A DNA stretch of 64,000 nucleotides from Marinobacter salexigens (GCF_002806945.1 NZ_NIHC01000003.1:595279-659278), one strand, 5' to 3'. Numbered from the stretch's first letter, positions 45,600 through 56,970 are shown. Numbers and translations are program-made. Notes: generated by a model from the sequence alone, not told the origin.

Positions 45600-45966
45600 C
45601 TTCCAGAACCCCACCAGATTCCTGCAGGTCCAGGGCGGTGAGGGCATCGCCTTGGCAAGGCCCTGCAATGCATTCTCCATCCTTGGGCTTGAACAGGGCG
45701 CCATGAGTTGAGCATTGCAGGAACAGATTGTCGGAATCCATAAATCGGCCTGGTTTCCAGTTCAGTTCAACGCCCATATGAGGGCATCGGTTCAGATAGG
45801 CTCTGGGCGTGGCACCGTCGAGAAACACGAAGCCTGTCAGCGGCAAAGTGTCGGGGTGCTTTGCAAGTTCTGCCTCGGTGCGGGGCATTGTGAATTCTAT
45901 AAATCGCCCCGCCTGCAATTCCGCCCTGGTGCACACCGGCAGCCAGGAGCTGCCAGTTTTAACCAA
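45583..45966 (-). CDS. Rieske [2Fe-2S] domain protein
   Basis: 127 aa from a TTG at 45966, read as [20 protein letters not shown]; a GTG ten codons later is the alternative. The cluster motif is complete: CPHMG near residue 67 and CSTHGALF near 90, each with Cys and His. It is probably a small soluble electron-transfer protein; no partner oxygenase is present. It overlaps the kinase-like gene end by 8 bp and the sfsA stop by 17 bp. Confidence 0.8.
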   Translation of the reverse strand: MVKTGSSWLPVCTRAELQAGRFIEFTMPRTEAELAKHPDTLPLTGFVFLDGATPRAYLNRCPHMGVELNWKPGRFMDSDNLFLQCSTHGALFKPKDGECIAGPCQGDALTALDLQESGGVLEVRLPE

Positions 45967-47536
45967 GGGGCAGGCCAAAATGTTGGCGTATGCGCTCTGC
46001 CACAGCTTCTGCAACGTGTTCCTGATCGCTGCGCAGTTGGACCGTGTAGGTTTTTTCTTCGGCTGTGAGGGGCTCATACCAATCTTTCTGTGCATCCAAT
46101 AGCTCCACTGTCGCCTCGGAAGCATCGCCCTCGCGGTTGCGTATCCATTCTTTGCGTAGGTCTTCAGGCGCTTCGCAGTGAACCAGGGCAAAGGGCACAC
46201 CCTGGCTTTCGGCCACTGCTGCAAACAAGGCACGTTCCTTTTCCTTCAGGCAGGCGGCATCGATGATAACGGGCATGCCAGCAGCGAGCAGGTTGGTGGC
46301 AAGAGTCGCCAAGCGCACGTAGGTTTTTTCATTGACCTCGGCAGAATAAAGGTTTGCTCCGGTGGGCGATTGGCTGTCTTCTAGCGGCGTAAGCCCATAC
46401 ATGCGCTTGCGCTCTATGTCTGACCTTAGGCGGATGAGGTCCAGTTCGGCGGACATAGCTGCACTCACACAGGTTTTTCCACTGGCAGAGAGACCTACGG
46501 TGGCCAGCAGGAAACGATTTGGAATGTTGCTGTAGCTCTCAGCAAGCTGGGCGTAGTCGCGGTAATGCTGCATCAGCTTGTCTTTTTCCTGCTCATCCAG
46601 GGAAGGATTTCCCAGCGTAAAGAGTGCAATTTTGGCCCTGACCATTGCGCGGTAGGCCTTGTACAGCGGCAGCAGGGGCAAGGCTTCAAAGTCGCCCCGG
46701 TATTCCAGGTAGGTGTTCAGAACAAGGTTCGCCAAGGCTGACTCGCGCCGGGATTCAAGATCCATCAGTAAAAACGCAAGATCATTGATGACATCAATCC
46801 AGCGAAAGGGCTCGTTGAATTCGATGCAGTCGAATACGGTGACTTTGCCCTTGTAAACAGTGATGTTAGCCAAATGCAGGTCGCCGTGGCACTCACGCAC
46901 ATAGCCGTCTTGCCGGCGTTGTATAATCAGATCACGGTGGCGCTCGAAGGTGGTCTGGGTCCAGGCTTCGAGGTTGTCGAGCTGGCTGATCAAGGCTGCA
47001 TCGCTGATTAGTGGTCTGATCTGGTCAAAGTTTTCCTGCATGGCCGCGTAGACGGCTTCCGGCGTGCCCAAGGGTTTGTCGTCGGGAATCGGCTCCAGGC
47101 TGTTGTGGAAATTAGCCACCTGTTGCGCCAGGCTGGAAAGCAGTTCTGGTTTCAGTTCGCCTGACTCCTGCTGCTGATCAAGCAACTGGTTTTGCCGGAA
47201 TTGACGCATTTTAAGCATGTATTCAAATGGCTCGCCGTCACCCCCAATAACGGGTTTCTCAGGGCTGCCGGTAATCGGAACCACTTCGAGGTAAAGCGGC
47301 TCAGCAAGGCGACGGTTCAGGCGCAGCTCTTCTTCACAAAAGTGCTTGCGGCGTTCCAGAGTGGAGAAGTCAAGAAACCCGAAATCCACAGGTTTTTTGA
47401 TTTTATAGGCATACTGACCCGTCAGAATTACTTGGGATATGTGAGTTTCGATAATCTGAAATCCATCTACCGGGTGGTGATATAATGCGGGGTTCTGCAG
47501 TGCCAGCAACAGATTGCCTGGGGATGTTTCACTCAC
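45959..47536 (-). CDS. Bifunctional aminoglycoside-phosphotransferase-like/ATP-binding protein
   Basis: 525 aa from a GTG at 47536 preceded by GAGGAG. Residues about 30-290 form a kinase-like domain with the catalytic ECHGDLHLANI loop and a following metal Asp (VTVFDCIEFNEP). Residues about 345-525 are a P-loop kinase domain with Walker A VGLSASGKTCVS near 350. Substrates are not known for this architecture; it is unlikely to be an antibiotic-resistance gene. Divergent from mrcB. Confidence 0.82.
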   Translation of the reverse strand: MSETSPGNLLLALQNPALYHHPVDGFQIIETHISQVILTGQYAYKIKKPVDFGFLDFSTLERRKHFCEEELRLNRRLAEPLYLEVVPITGSPEKPVIGGDGEPFEYMLKMRQFRQNQLLDQQQESGELKPELLSSLAQQVANFHNSLEPIPDDKPLGTPEAVYAAMQENFDQIRPLISDAALISQLDNLEAWTQTTFERHRDLIIQRRQDGYVRECHGDLHLANITVYKGKVTVFDCIEFNEPFRWIDVINDLAFLLMDLESRRESALANLVLNTYLEYRGDFEALPLLPLYKAYRAMVRAKIALFTLGNPSLDEQEKDKLMQHYRDYAQLAESYSNIPNRFLLATVGLSASGKTCVSAAMSAELDLIRLRSDIERKRMYGLTPLEDSQSPTGANLYSAEVNEKTYVRLATLATNLLAAGMPVIIDAACLKEKERALFAAVAESQGVPFALVHCEAPEDLRKEWIRNREGDASEATVELLDAQKDWYEPLTAEEKTYTVQLRSDQEHVAEAVAERIRQHFGLPLG

Positions 47537-47657
47537 GGTGTGCTCCTCGCTTCCCTGAACTTATTGAAGTTTTATCGTCCCATCATAACGGGCAGGTTAC
47601 AGAAATAACACATAGTTGGCCTGCCTTATCTTGTACAGGCTTCGTTATAATCCTTAC

Positions 47658-49991
47658 ATGAAAAAAAACAGCGCCTCTGCAAAAAAGCCCAATAGAAAAG
47701 CCCAGAAGAAAAACCTTCGAAACTCACGCCGGCCCTGGTTCTGGAAATTGGTGATGCGAGTGTCGGCCGTAGGCCTTGTGCTACTCGCTTGCTGGATGGT
47801 CTACCTCGATGCTGTTGTTACGTCCAGATTTGAAGGGCGGCGCTTTGAAGTGCCTTCCCGGGTGTATGCACGGCCCCTGGAACTCTACGATGGAGCGAGT
47901 GTGGGCTCGGGTGCTCTGGAGCGGGAATTGGCGCTTTCGGGCTATCGTAAGGGTGACGGCGCAAAGCCAGGCAGTTATCGCCGCAGTGGCGGCCACTTTG
48001 TTATCAGCACCCGCGGCTTTCGTTACCCTGATGGCGATGAGCCCAGAAGAAAACTGTCGCTGAATATCTATGGGGACCGGATTCAGGATTTTTCTGTGTC
48101 TGCGGGCGACAAAGCCGCCATAGTGCGGCTTGAGCCCGCCCGAATTGGTGGAATATACCCGGCACACAAGGAAGATCGCATTCTGGTGCGCCTTGAAGAA
48201 GTGCCTGAGCTGTTGCCTGAGGCCTTGATGGCAGTGGAAGATCGAAAGTTTTATAGCCACTTCGGGATAGCGCCAGCCAGCATAGCCCGCGCCATGCTGG
48301 CAAATATACGTGCCGGGCAGATCGTTCAGGGCGGCAGCACCCTCACACAGCAACTGGTAAAAAACTTCTTCCTGACCCGGGACCAGACCCTGCTCCGCAA
48401 GGGAAACGAAGCCTTGATGTCCATCTTGCTCGAGCTGCACTACGAGAAGGACGACATTCTGGAAACTTACCTGAATGAAGTGTATCTGGGACAGGCGGGT
48501 ACTCGCAGCATCAATGGGTTTGGATTGGCCAGCCAGTTCTTCTTTGGCGAGTCATTGAAAGATCTGGATGTGCACCAGATAGCCTTGCTGGTGGGCATGG
48601 TCAAAGGGCCAAGCTATTACAACCCCCGCCGGCACCCGGAGCGGGCAACAAAACGCCGGAACCTGGTTATTAGCGAAATGGAAGATGCGGGCCTTGTGGA
48701 GCCCTCAAAGGCTGCCAGAGCCCGAGGTTTACCGCTGGGTGTTAGCGCTAAACCTTCGTACTCGGAAAACCGCTATCCCGCCTACATAGACCTTGTTCGG
48801 CGCCATTTGTCCCGGGATTACAAAGAGGAAGATCTGCGCAGTGAAGGCCTGCGGATATTCACAACCCTGAATCCTGCGATTCAGTATGCTGCCGAGTTTG
48901 CCGTTACGGATACTTTGCCAAGGCTGGCTCGCGGAGAAGCTGCAAAAGCCTTGGAAGCTACACTCGTAGTGACCGCCAAGGATACGGGTGAAGTGTTGGC
49001 TTTGGTTGGTGGAAAAGACCCGCAGTTTGCCGGGTTCAACCGGGCGCTGGATGCCAATCGCCCCATAGGATCGCTGATCAAGCCTTTTACCTATCTGACC
49101 GCACTGGAACAGCCTGATCGCTATACCTTGATGACACCCGTATTGGATAAGTCATTCACGCTCGAGTTTGATGACGGGCGGCGCTGGCAGCCAAAGAACT
49201 ACGATGGCGAAGAGCGCGGTGAAGTGCCTCTGCATCGTGCCCTTTCCAAATCTTACAATCTGCCCGCAGTGCGCGTAGGCTTGGACGTTGGTGTGCCGGC
49301 AGTTCGCAAAACCCTGCGTGCCTTCGGTGTGGTTTCGCCAATTTCGGAATACCCTTCAATGTTGCTGGGTTCTGTTGCCATGAGCCCCGTTACCGTCGCC
49401 CAAATATATCAAGGTCTGGCCACATCCGGGTTTAACACGCCGCTGCGCACCATCAGAGAAGTGACGGATTCCAGTGGCGGAGCCCTCTCGCGCTATAGTC
49501 TGGAGGTGGATCAAGTGGCAGACCCGGCCGCGGTGCATCTGCTGCAGTACGCCATGCAGGAAACCATGCAGGAAGGCACAGGGCGCTCAGCGTATTACAC
49601 GGTTCCTGAAGAGTTGACCCTGGCCGGTAAAACCGGAACTACGGATGGTGGTCGCGATGCCTGGTTTGCCGGGTTCAGTGGTGACTTGCTGGCGGTTGCC
49701 TGGGTAGGGCGGGACGATAATGGACCAACTGCGTTAACCGGGGCGTCGGGTGCCTTGCCGGTTTGGTCGCGTTTCATGGCGCAAGTGCCACAACACGGTT
49801 TTTCTCCGGTAATGCCTGATGGGGTGAGTTACCACTGGGTAAACCCCGAAAAACAGGCATTAACCGATGAGCATTGCGATAATGCCCGCCTTCTGCCGTT
49901 TATATCGGGCAGTGAACCAACGCAAAGGGTGTCTTGTGGTGGCACCTTTGAGCGTAAAATTCGAAGCTGGTTTGAAGGATTGTTCCAATGA
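47658..49991 (+). CDS. mrcB: Penicillin-binding protein 1B
   Basis: 777 aa from the ATG at 47658 (basic MKKNSASAKKPNRKAQ, then a transmembrane helix about residues 31-50). The UB2H domain spans about 65-155, followed by glycosyltransferase GT51 with catalytic Glu194 in MAVEDRKFYSHFG, then the transpeptidase with SxxK (RPIGSLIKP), SxN (SKSYN) and KTGT (GKTGTTDGG). It polymerises and crosslinks peptidoglycan. TATAAT sits only 6 bp before the start and no Shine-Dalgarno is seen. A 4-bp overlap joins it to the lipoprotein gene. Confidence 0.95.
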   Translation: MKKNSASAKKPNRKAQKKNLRNSRRPWFWKLVMRVSAVGLVLLACWMVYLDAVVTSRFEGRRFEVPSRVYARPLELYDGASVGSGALERELALSGYRKGDGAKPGSYRRSGGHFVISTRGFRYPDGDEPRRKLSLNIYGDRIQDFSVSAGDKAAIVRLEPARIGGIYPAHKEDRILVRLEEVPELLPEALMAVEDRKFYSHFGIAPASIARAMLANIRAGQIVQGGSTLTQQLVKNFFLTRDQTLLRKGNEALMSILLELHYEKDDILETYLNEVYLGQAGTRSINGFGLASQFFFGESLKDLDVHQIALLVGMVKGPSYYNPRRHPERATKRRNLVISEMEDAGLVEPSKAARARGLPLGVSAKPSYSENRYPAYIDLVRRHLSRDYKEEDLRSEGLRIFTTLNPAIQYAAEFAVTDTLPRLARGEAAKALEATLVVTAKDTGEVLALVGGKDPQFAGFNRALDANRPIGSLIKPFTYLTALEQPDRYTLMTPVLDKSFTLEFDDGRRWQPKNYDGEERGEVPLHRALSKSYNLPAVRVGLDVGVPAVRKTLRAFGVVSPISEYPSMLLGSVAMSPVTVAQIYQGLATSGFNTPLRTIREVTDSSGGALSRYSLEVDQVADPAAVHLLQYAMQETMQEGTGRSAYYTVPEELTLAGKTGTTDGGRDAWFAGFSGDLLAVAWVGRDDNGPTALTGASGALPVWSRFMAQVPQHGFSPVMPDGVSYHWVNPEKQALTDEHCDNARLLPFISGSEPTQRVSCGGTFERKIRSWFEGLFQ

Positions 49992-50557
49992 GTAGGCAAG
50001 GTGTTTTACACGCAGGTATGTTGGTAGCTCTATTGAGTCTGGCCGGCTGCGCGGCTGGCCCGGGCGGCCCTGTTTATGTGCCTGTTGGGGGTGCTGAACC
50101 TGCACCGGAGCCTCCGCAAACAGCGGAGAAAGAAGAGGTGCAAGTTTGGCGTAAAAGCGAACAAACGGTAGACAGGGAGCCAGCACCACAGCCCCAGCGC
50201 AGTAACAAGCCGAGCTATCGAGAAGCAGGGGATGAACTTTCACCGGCAGCACTTGGCTTGGTACGAGAAGCGGATGGCCTTTTAAAAAGTGGTGATACCC
50301 AGGGGGCGATTGTTCGTTTGGAGCGAGCCCAGCGCATCGCGCCTCGGTCCGCAGAGGTCTACTTTAAACTCTCGGAAGCCTACGTGGCGGCTAACAAGCT
50401 CGGTCCTGCTGAGCAGTTTACGCTGAAGGGGTTGTCGTTGGCCGGTAGTGATGCTCGTATGCAGCGGGCAGGCTGGCTATTGCTGGCGGATATCAGAAGG
50501 GCGCGGGGCAATGTGGCTGGGGCGAACCAGGCTGAGCAGCGCGCATCAGCCTTGTAA
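49988..50557 (+). CDS. lpoP: TPR lipoprotein, LpoP-like PBP1b activator
   Basis: 189 aa. Lipobox LAGC gives Cys21. A Pro/Glu-rich linker (about 22-75) leads to TPR-like helices (about 85-185; LLKSGDTQGAIVRLERAQRI, then EVYFKLSEAYVAANKLGPAE). It overlaps mrcB by ATGA. In P. aeruginosa a TPR lipoprotein encoded with ponB activates PBP1b (LpoP); this one has the same layout. Identity is inferred from context and architecture. Confidence 0.8.
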   Translation: MSRQGVLHAGMLVALLSLAGCAAGPGGPVYVPVGGAEPAPEPPQTAEKEEVQVWRKSEQTVDREPAPQPQRSNKPSYREAGDELSPAALGLVREADGLLKSGDTQGAIVRLERAQRIAPRSAEVYFKLSEAYVAANKLGPAEQFTLKGLSLAGSDARMQRAGWLLLADIRRARGNVAGANQAEQRASAL

Positions 50558-50571
50558 CCAAAAGAGCTGCT

Positions 50572-50602
50572 GACCCTGCCGAAACCTACACCCGGCAGGG
50601 TC
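50572..50602. terminator. Bidirectional intrinsic terminator
   Basis: GACCCTGCCG and CGGCAGGGTC form a perfect 10-bp stem with an 11-nt loop between the convergent ends of the LpoP-like gene and the lipase gene. TTTCCT follows on the plus strand. Confidence 0.8.
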
Positions 50603-50611
50603 TTTCCTCAC

Positions 50612-51846
<1,235 letters not shown>

Positions 51847-53127
51847 TTAAAGCGTTGCGAATACCTTTGTAGCTGCAGCAATCGTATCGGCAATATCTTC
51901 GTCCGACAGTGCATCGCTGGTGAAACCAGCCTCGAAGGCAGACGGCGCGAGGTATATGCCTTCTTGCAACATGCCCTGGAAGAACTTCTTGAAGCGCTCA
52001 GCGTCGCAAGCCATTACCTGCTCAAAGCTGGTAACGCTGGATTCTTCTGTAAAGAAGAAACCGAACATAGCGCCTGCGCCCTGAACAGCCAGAGGGATGC
52101 CAGCAGCATCTGCCGCAGCTTTCAATCCATCCCGCAGCGCAACCGTTTTCTTGGTCAGGCGATCGTGAAAACCCGGCTCGGAGATCGCATTCAGAGTTGC
52201 CAAGCCGGCGCTCATGGCCAGAGGGTTTCCGCTCAGCGTGCCAGCCTGGTACACCGGGCCAAGTGGTGCAATATGCTCCATGATTTCACGCTTGCCACCA
52301 AAGGCGCCCACAGGTAGACCACCACCGATTACCTTGCCTAGCGCTGTCAGATCCGGAGTAACGCCATATAGACCCTGAGCCCCGCCAAGAGATACACGGA
52401 AACCAGACATTACTTCGTCAAAAATCAGAACGGTCCCATGCTCATCGCAGACTTCGCGCAGGCATTCAAGAAAGCCCGGAACTGGAGGAATGCAGTTCAT
52501 GTTGCCCGCAACAGGCTCGACAATAATGGCCGCGATCTCGTCGCCCATTTCTTTAAAGGTATTACGAACACCTTCGATATCGTTGAAGTCGAGAGTCAGG
52601 GTGAGCTCTGCAAGGCTGGCAGGTATGCCCGGTGAGTTGGGTACGCCCAGCGTTAGAGCGCCAGAGCCAGCCTTAACGAGCAAAGAATCCACATGCCCGT
52701 GATAGCAGCCTTCGAACTTGACGATTTTTTCGCGCCCAGTGTAACCGCGAGCCAAGCGAATCGCGCTCATGGTGGCCTCGGTGCCTGAGTTAACCATGCG
52801 CACAAGATCAATGGAGGGTACGAGTTCGCATACCTTTCGCGCCATGTCGGTTTCAATGGACGTGGGTGCGCCGTAACCAACGCCAAGGTCGACTTGAGCA
52901 TGCAGAGCCTCTTTAATGCGGGGATCTGAATGACCAAGAATCATCGGCCCCCAAGAGCCAATGTAATCGATATAGCGCTTGCCATCTTCGTCGTATAGAT
53001 AGGCGCCTTCGGCATGTTTGAAAAAAACAGGGGTGCCGCCCACACCGCGGAATGCGCGAACCGGGGAGTTAACACCCCCCGGGATATACTTCTGAGCCTG
53101 TTCGAACAGGGATTCGGAATGTGACAT
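51847..53127 (-). CDS. hemL: Glutamate-1-semialdehyde aminotransferase
   Basis: 426 aa. The opening [40 protein letters not shown], and the PLP-lysine region [18 protein letters not shown] are diagnostic of GSAM, which makes 5-aminolevulinate for haem. It is last in a minus-strand run clc-hemJ-thiD-thiE-hemL; thiE ends 3 bp before its start. Confidence 0.97.
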   Translation of the reverse strand: MSHSESLFEQAQKYIPGGVNSPVRAFRGVGGTPVFFKHAEGAYLYDEDGKRYIDYIGSWGPMILGHSDPRIKEALHAQVDLGVGYGAPTSIETDMARKVCELVPSIDLVRMVNSGTEATMSAIRLARGYTGREKIVKFEGCYHGHVDSLLVKAGSGALTLGVPNSPGIPASLAELTLTLDFNDIEGVRNTFKEMGDEIAAIIVEPVAGNMNCIPPVPGFLECLREVCDEHGTVLIFDEVMSGFRVSLGGAQGLYGVTPDLTALGKVIGGGLPVGAFGGKREIMEHIAPLGPVYQAGTLSGNPLAMSAGLATLNAISEPGFHDRLTKKTVALRDGLKAAADAAGIPLAVQGAGAMFGFFFTEESSVTSFEQVMACDAERFKKFFQGMLQEGIYLAPSAFEAGFTSDALSDEDIADTIAAATKVFATL

Positions 53128-53130
53128 GTG

Positions 53131-53811
53131 CTAAGACTCCTGTTTATGGGGAGTTGAAAAGAATGGATGGTGGCTGGCAAACAGCCTCTGAAAATCTTTT
53201 GCCTTCTGTTTTGTGGTTTCGGGATTACCCCCGAAAAGCCCGCCAACGACGGCCAGTAAATCGGCGCCAGCCCGGATAAGACGCTCACCATTATCTGTGG
53301 TGATGCCGCCAATGGCTGTGACCGGCAGGCTGAAACGTTTGGCTTCGGCCAATATGTTGGTTGCGGCGGGCGGGGCATCCGGTTTGGTTGAAGATGTGAA
53401 AAACCGGCCAAATGCCAGGTAATCAGCGCCTGCCGCGGTGGCAGCCTCGGCCATCTTGATGTTGGCATGGCAGGTGATGCCGATAATTGCATTATCACCA
53501 AGCAGCTGGCGGGCCTCGGTAGCTGAGCTATCGCCTTGGCCAAGGTGGACGCCGGCTGCACCTATGCGTTTTGCCAGTTCTATATCATCGTTAATCAGCA
53601 GGGGGATGTCTGTAGTGGCGCATACGGATTGCAGATTTCTTGCTTGGGCCAGGCGCTCCGCCATGGGTGCAGACTTTTCCCGGTACTGCACGATTACTGC
53701 ACCACCGAGAATAGCTGCCTCCACTGAAGCAACCAATGTTGCCGATGGTGTAAGCTGGCTGTCGGTAATGGCATAAAGCCCAATCGGAACCGGATTGTCT
53801 ACTGTTCCCAC
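53131..53811 (-). CDS. thiE: Thiamine-phosphate synthase
   Basis: 226 aa from a GTG at 53811. ThiE motifs: VIVQYREKSA, DDIELAKRIGAAGVHLGQGD, GADYLAFGRFFTSSTK, and VTAIGGIT. It joins HMP-PP and thiazole-P to form thiamine-P. The gene overlaps the thiD end by 13 bp. The C-terminus continues about 15 residues beyond the barrel. Confidence 0.95.
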   Translation of the reverse strand: MGTVDNPVPIGLYAITDSQLTPSATLVASVEAAILGGAVIVQYREKSAPMAERLAQARNLQSVCATTDIPLLINDDIELAKRIGAAGVHLGQGDSSATEARQLLGDNAIIGITCHANIKMAEAATAAGADYLAFGRFFTSSTKPDAPPAATNILAEAKRFSLPVTAIGGITTDNGERLIRAGADLLAVVGGLFGGNPETTKQKAKDFQRLFASHHPFFSTPHKQES

Positions 53812-54587
53812 AGAATGCCTCGATCCGGAACCGGCTGGCCTTTACCTACCTCAAGAGCATGCAAAATCGCTCGGTGTACGTAGTTCTGAGCTTGGGAAAT
53901 GGCGGCTCGGGGGGAGAGCCCCAGCGCTCGCCCTGCAGAAATTGCCGCTGCAAGTGTGCAGCCGGTACCGTGATGCTCGCCGCCAATACGATCAAGTTCC
54001 CACGAGATGGGTGTGGGGGAGTGGTTATAGAGTGTATTGGTGATGCGAATACCGGTGCCATGGCCGCCAGTTGCCAGCACCGACGTGCAACCCTTTTCGA
54101 GCAGCTTGCGTGCGGCCTCGGCCGGGCTGGAATTTTCGCCCAGCAACTCCAGTTCAATGCCATTCGGGGTGATCATTTCGGCCAGTGGGAACAGCCGTTC
54201 CTTCATGGTGACAAGCAATTCGTCATCCGCCAGGTCACCACCACCCGCCGCCTTGATTACCGGGTCGGTTATCACCGGGATATCCGGGTGCTTTTCAAGA
54301 AATTCCACCAAGACGTCCACCACCTCAGAATTACCCAATGCACCGGTTTTCACCGCATGTATGGGGGCATCCTCGGAGATGCATCTGAGTTGTTCGCGGA
54401 TCAGTTCGGGGTTGACGGCTTCGGCACCGTATACATTCCGGGTATCCTGAACAGTCAGGCAAGTCAGCACTGGCAGCGGGTGGCACCCCAGTGATGTGAT
54501 GGCCTGAATGTCCGCCTGGATGCCGGCGCCGCCGGAAGGATCCAGGCCGGAAAGAACAAGTACTTGGGGGCGAGTGTAGTATTTGAT
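53799..54587 (-). CDS. thiD: HMP/HMP-P kinase, apparent AUC start
   Basis: 262 aa when read from ATC at 54587: (M)KYYTRPQVLVLSGLDPSGGA. The substrate loop GLDPSGGAGIQADI and the late HHGTGCTLAAAIS motif mark a ThiD kinase. The only canonical start, GTG at 54470, would remove the first 39 residues including GLDPSGGAG, and a TAG (the hemJ stop) lies five codons upstream of the ATC. GGGAG sits eight bases before the ATC. Either this is a rare AUC start or a G-to-C sequence error. It phosphorylates HMP twice. Confidence 0.85.
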   Translation of the reverse strand: MKYYTRPQVLVLSGLDPSGGAGIQADIQAITSLGCHPLPVLTCLTVQDTRNVYGAEAVNPELIREQLRCISEDAPIHAVKTGALGNSEVVDVLVEFLEKHPDIPVITDPVIKAAGGGDLADDELLVTMKERLFPLAEMITPNGIELELLGENSSPAEAARKLLEKGCTSVLATGGHGTGIRITNTLYNHSPTPISWELDRIGGEHHGTGCTLAAAISAGRALGLSPRAAISQAQNYVHRAILHALEVGKGQPVPDRGILWEQ

Positions 54588-54599
54588 TGCTAAAACTCC

Positions 54600-55022
54600 C
54601 TAGAACGGCTTAACAACAGCGAGAATAACAACTGCGAGCAAGATAAGCACCGGCAACTCGTTGAACCAGCGGTAGAACACATGGCCGCGAGTGTTGTGGT
54701 CGTCGCGGAACACTTTGACGAGATGCCCGCAATAAAAGTGATAGATGATCAACAATGCCACGAGCAACAGCTTCACATGCAGCCAGCCTTGGCTGAAGTA
54801 GCCCGACATGTTGTAAGTGAGCAGCCAGGTCCCAAATATCACTGTGGCAACCATTGAAGGAGTGGTAATGCCCCGGTACAGCTTGCGCTCCATGATTTTG
54901 AAACGCTCTCGCCCTGGCTCGTCTTCGCAGGCGGCATGGTAGACAAATAACCTGGGCAAATAAAACAGGCCGGCAAACCAGCACACCAGAGAAATTATGT
55001 GAAAAGCTTTAACCCACAACAT
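54600..55022 (-). CDS. hemJ: Protoporphyrinogen IX oxidase HemJ (CopD family)
   Basis: 140 aa, four hydrophobic helices. WVKAFHIISLVCWFAGLFYL with His8, PRLFVYH, and a Lys in WLHVKLLLVALL match HemJ, which oxidises protoporphyrinogen IX and binds haem at the conserved His. It sits two bases after clc and 12 bp before thiD, and hemL is in the same run. Confidence 0.9.
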   Translation of the reverse strand: MLWVKAFHIISLVCWFAGLFYLPRLFVYHAACEDEPGRERFKIMERKLYRGITTPSMVATVIFGTWLLTYNMSGYFSQGWLHVKLLLVALLIIYHFYCGHLVKVFRDDHNTRGHVFYRWFNELPVLILLAVVILAVVKPF

Positions 55023-55024
55023 TA

Positions 55025-56800
55025 CTAGCTCCGTCGATATTGATAATAACTTTCGATATCAGATTTAAGAACAACGCCGTAGACCCGTTGAATCATGGGG
55101 GCCACAAGGCGCTGCACGTACAGTGCTTCTGCACTGGTGTTCTCGAACTCGTGCATTGCCTCTTCAAGGGTGGCCTGATATTGCACAGGTGCGATGTCAC
55201 GCCTGTGTGCGGGGATATCTATCAGATCAATGGATTCCACGGGTTCGCCCGTATCGCCCGAGAGCGCTTCTGCAGCATCTTCCAGATAGCGGGCGAGGTC
55301 AACCGCGGGCAGCAAGGCTGTGGGACCGTTTTTGCCATCAACTATCAACCACTTAGGTTCTGCCTGGAGCGCCTTGCGGGCTTCTTCCACCGTAAGGTGC
55401 CTGTTAATGCGCAGTATGCCCTTATCCATAATTGCTGCCACGGATACCCGGCGCAAGGCCTGGATAACCGGTGAATTCTGATAGCTCAGGCCTTGGCTTT
55501 TAAGTACGGTCAGGAACAGGGATTTTTTTCCGAATGCCTCGCTCGTAATGAGCGTGGCTGTGGTAATTACCAGCATCCCCGGGAGAATAATGTTGGGGTT
55601 TCGGGTTAGCTCCATCAATGCCATGAGCGCAGCTAGTGGAGCCTGTAAAACCGCGCCCATCATTGCGCCCATTCCGAGCATGGCATAAAAGCCAACGGAA
55701 GAGGCATGGCCAGGAAATATGTCGGCACCGATGAGCCCCAGGGCACCACCAAGTGTGGCGCCCATAACAAGTGTTGGGCCAATAATGCTGCTAGGCATGC
55801 CCAAACCTACTGTCAGAGCGGTAATGATCAGTTTTGCAGCGCCTACACCCAGCAGCAGCCAGAAGCCGAGTTCGCCGTTCATGGTTTCGTTTACGGTGTC
55901 GTACCCAATCCCCATGGTTTCAGGAACCACTACAGCAGCCACGGCCATCAACATGCCCGCAATCATAACTCGTAGCAAAACAGGTCGGTGGCTGAAACGC
56001 CCCATCGCGTCGACAAGATGAATGAACAGTGCCGCCGAAAGACCGATAATAACAGCAATCACCAGAACCCATGGGATCTCTAGAAATGTGTTCATGGTCA
56101 GCGCGGGCACGTTAAACGCCGGCTCCGCTCCATACACAAGCTGGGTAACCACCGCAGCACTGACCGCCGCAAGAATAATGGGGGTAAATCCGGCTATGGT
56201 GTACTCCATCATCACCACTTCCATGGCGAAAATAACGCCTGAAATCGGCGTGTTAAATGAAGCGGAAATGGCAGCAGCGCAGCCGCAGGCCACCAAGGTG
56301 CGTATGCTGTTGTTGGGTAACCGCATCCATTGGCCCATCAGGCTCGAGAAGGCTGCGCCCAAATGAACGGCAGGGCCCTCGCGGCCAGCGGACTGCCCGG
56401 TGACGACAGTGCCCACGCCCACGACGAACTGGATAATGGCACTTCGCACAGTGATGTACCCTTGGTGGTAATTCAGGCGTTCCATCACATGGACGACACC
56501 AACCTTCCGATCGTGAGTGGCAAGGTGGTGTAGAAACAGGCCAATACCGAGCGCGCCCGCCAGAGGTAGTATGCCGCGGGTAATAAGGTCCAGGCTCTCA
56601 AAGGCTTCCGAGCCTTCACCGGGAAGGAAGTGCTCCAGCGGCCATTCAATAGCCAGCCGGAATACGAGGATCACGCCACCTGTAACCAGCCCGGATAACA
56701 GGCCGAGAAAAGCCAGTTGCGGCAAAGAATCCACTCCCGACAAGCTGCGAGTGAAAACAGAGGATATTGCTTCGTTAATCCGATGCCAGACTTTAGTCAT
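55025..56800 (-). CDS. CLC-family chloride channel/transporter with CBS domains
   Basis: 591 aa. The selectivity-filter region SAGREGPAVHLGAAFSS places the gating Glu at residue 141, as in ClcA. About a dozen membrane helices reach residue 440, then two CBS-like repeats (MDKGILRINRHLTVEEARKA; QATLEEAMHEFENTSA). Gluext is kept, so it may be an exchanger; the internal proton Glu is not certain. It is first in the run with hemJ, thiD, thiE and hemL. Confidence 0.9.
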   Translation of the reverse strand: MTKVWHRINEAISSVFTRSLSGVDSLPQLAFLGLLSGLVTGGVILVFRLAIEWPLEHFLPGEGSEAFESLDLITRGILPLAGALGIGLFLHHLATHDRKVGVVHVMERLNYHQGYITVRSAIIQFVVGVGTVVTGQSAGREGPAVHLGAAFSSLMGQWMRLPNNSIRTLVACGCAAAISASFNTPISGVIFAMEVVMMEYTIAGFTPIILAAVSAAVVTQLVYGAEPAFNVPALTMNTFLEIPWVLVIAVIIGLSAALFIHLVDAMGRFSHRPVLLRVMIAGMLMAVAAVVVPETMGIGYDTVNETMNGELGFWLLLGVGAAKLIITALTVGLGMPSSIIGPTLVMGATLGGALGLIGADIFPGHASSVGFYAMLGMGAMMGAVLQAPLAALMALMELTRNPNIILPGMLVITTATLITSEAFGKKSLFLTVLKSQGLSYQNSPVIQALRRVSVAAIMDKGILRINRHLTVEEARKALQAEPKWLIVDGKNGPTALLPAVDLARYLEDAAEALSGDTGEPVESIDLIDIPAHRRDIAPVQYQATLEEAMHEFENTSAEALYVQRLVAPMIQRVYGVVLKSDIESYYQYRRS

Positions 56801-56970
56801 GAGTGCCGGTGTTCCGGTACAAGAGGGTGGCCTTCCACAGGGTTTCTGACATCATTGTAACTGCCGCCCTGCAAGCTGCAATGAGTCGTTGGTTTATCAT
56901 GATAGACTAAGGCGTTAAGCTACAGAGAAAGACCCTTCTAAATTCTTACCCAACGTCGCTGGAGAGCAAG

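Noticed and set aside
45583..46233. 216-aa version of the Rieske protein
   Set aside because: The first ~89 residues overlap the kinase-like gene in another frame and are unrelated to the Rieske fold; the TTG at 45966 is a better start.
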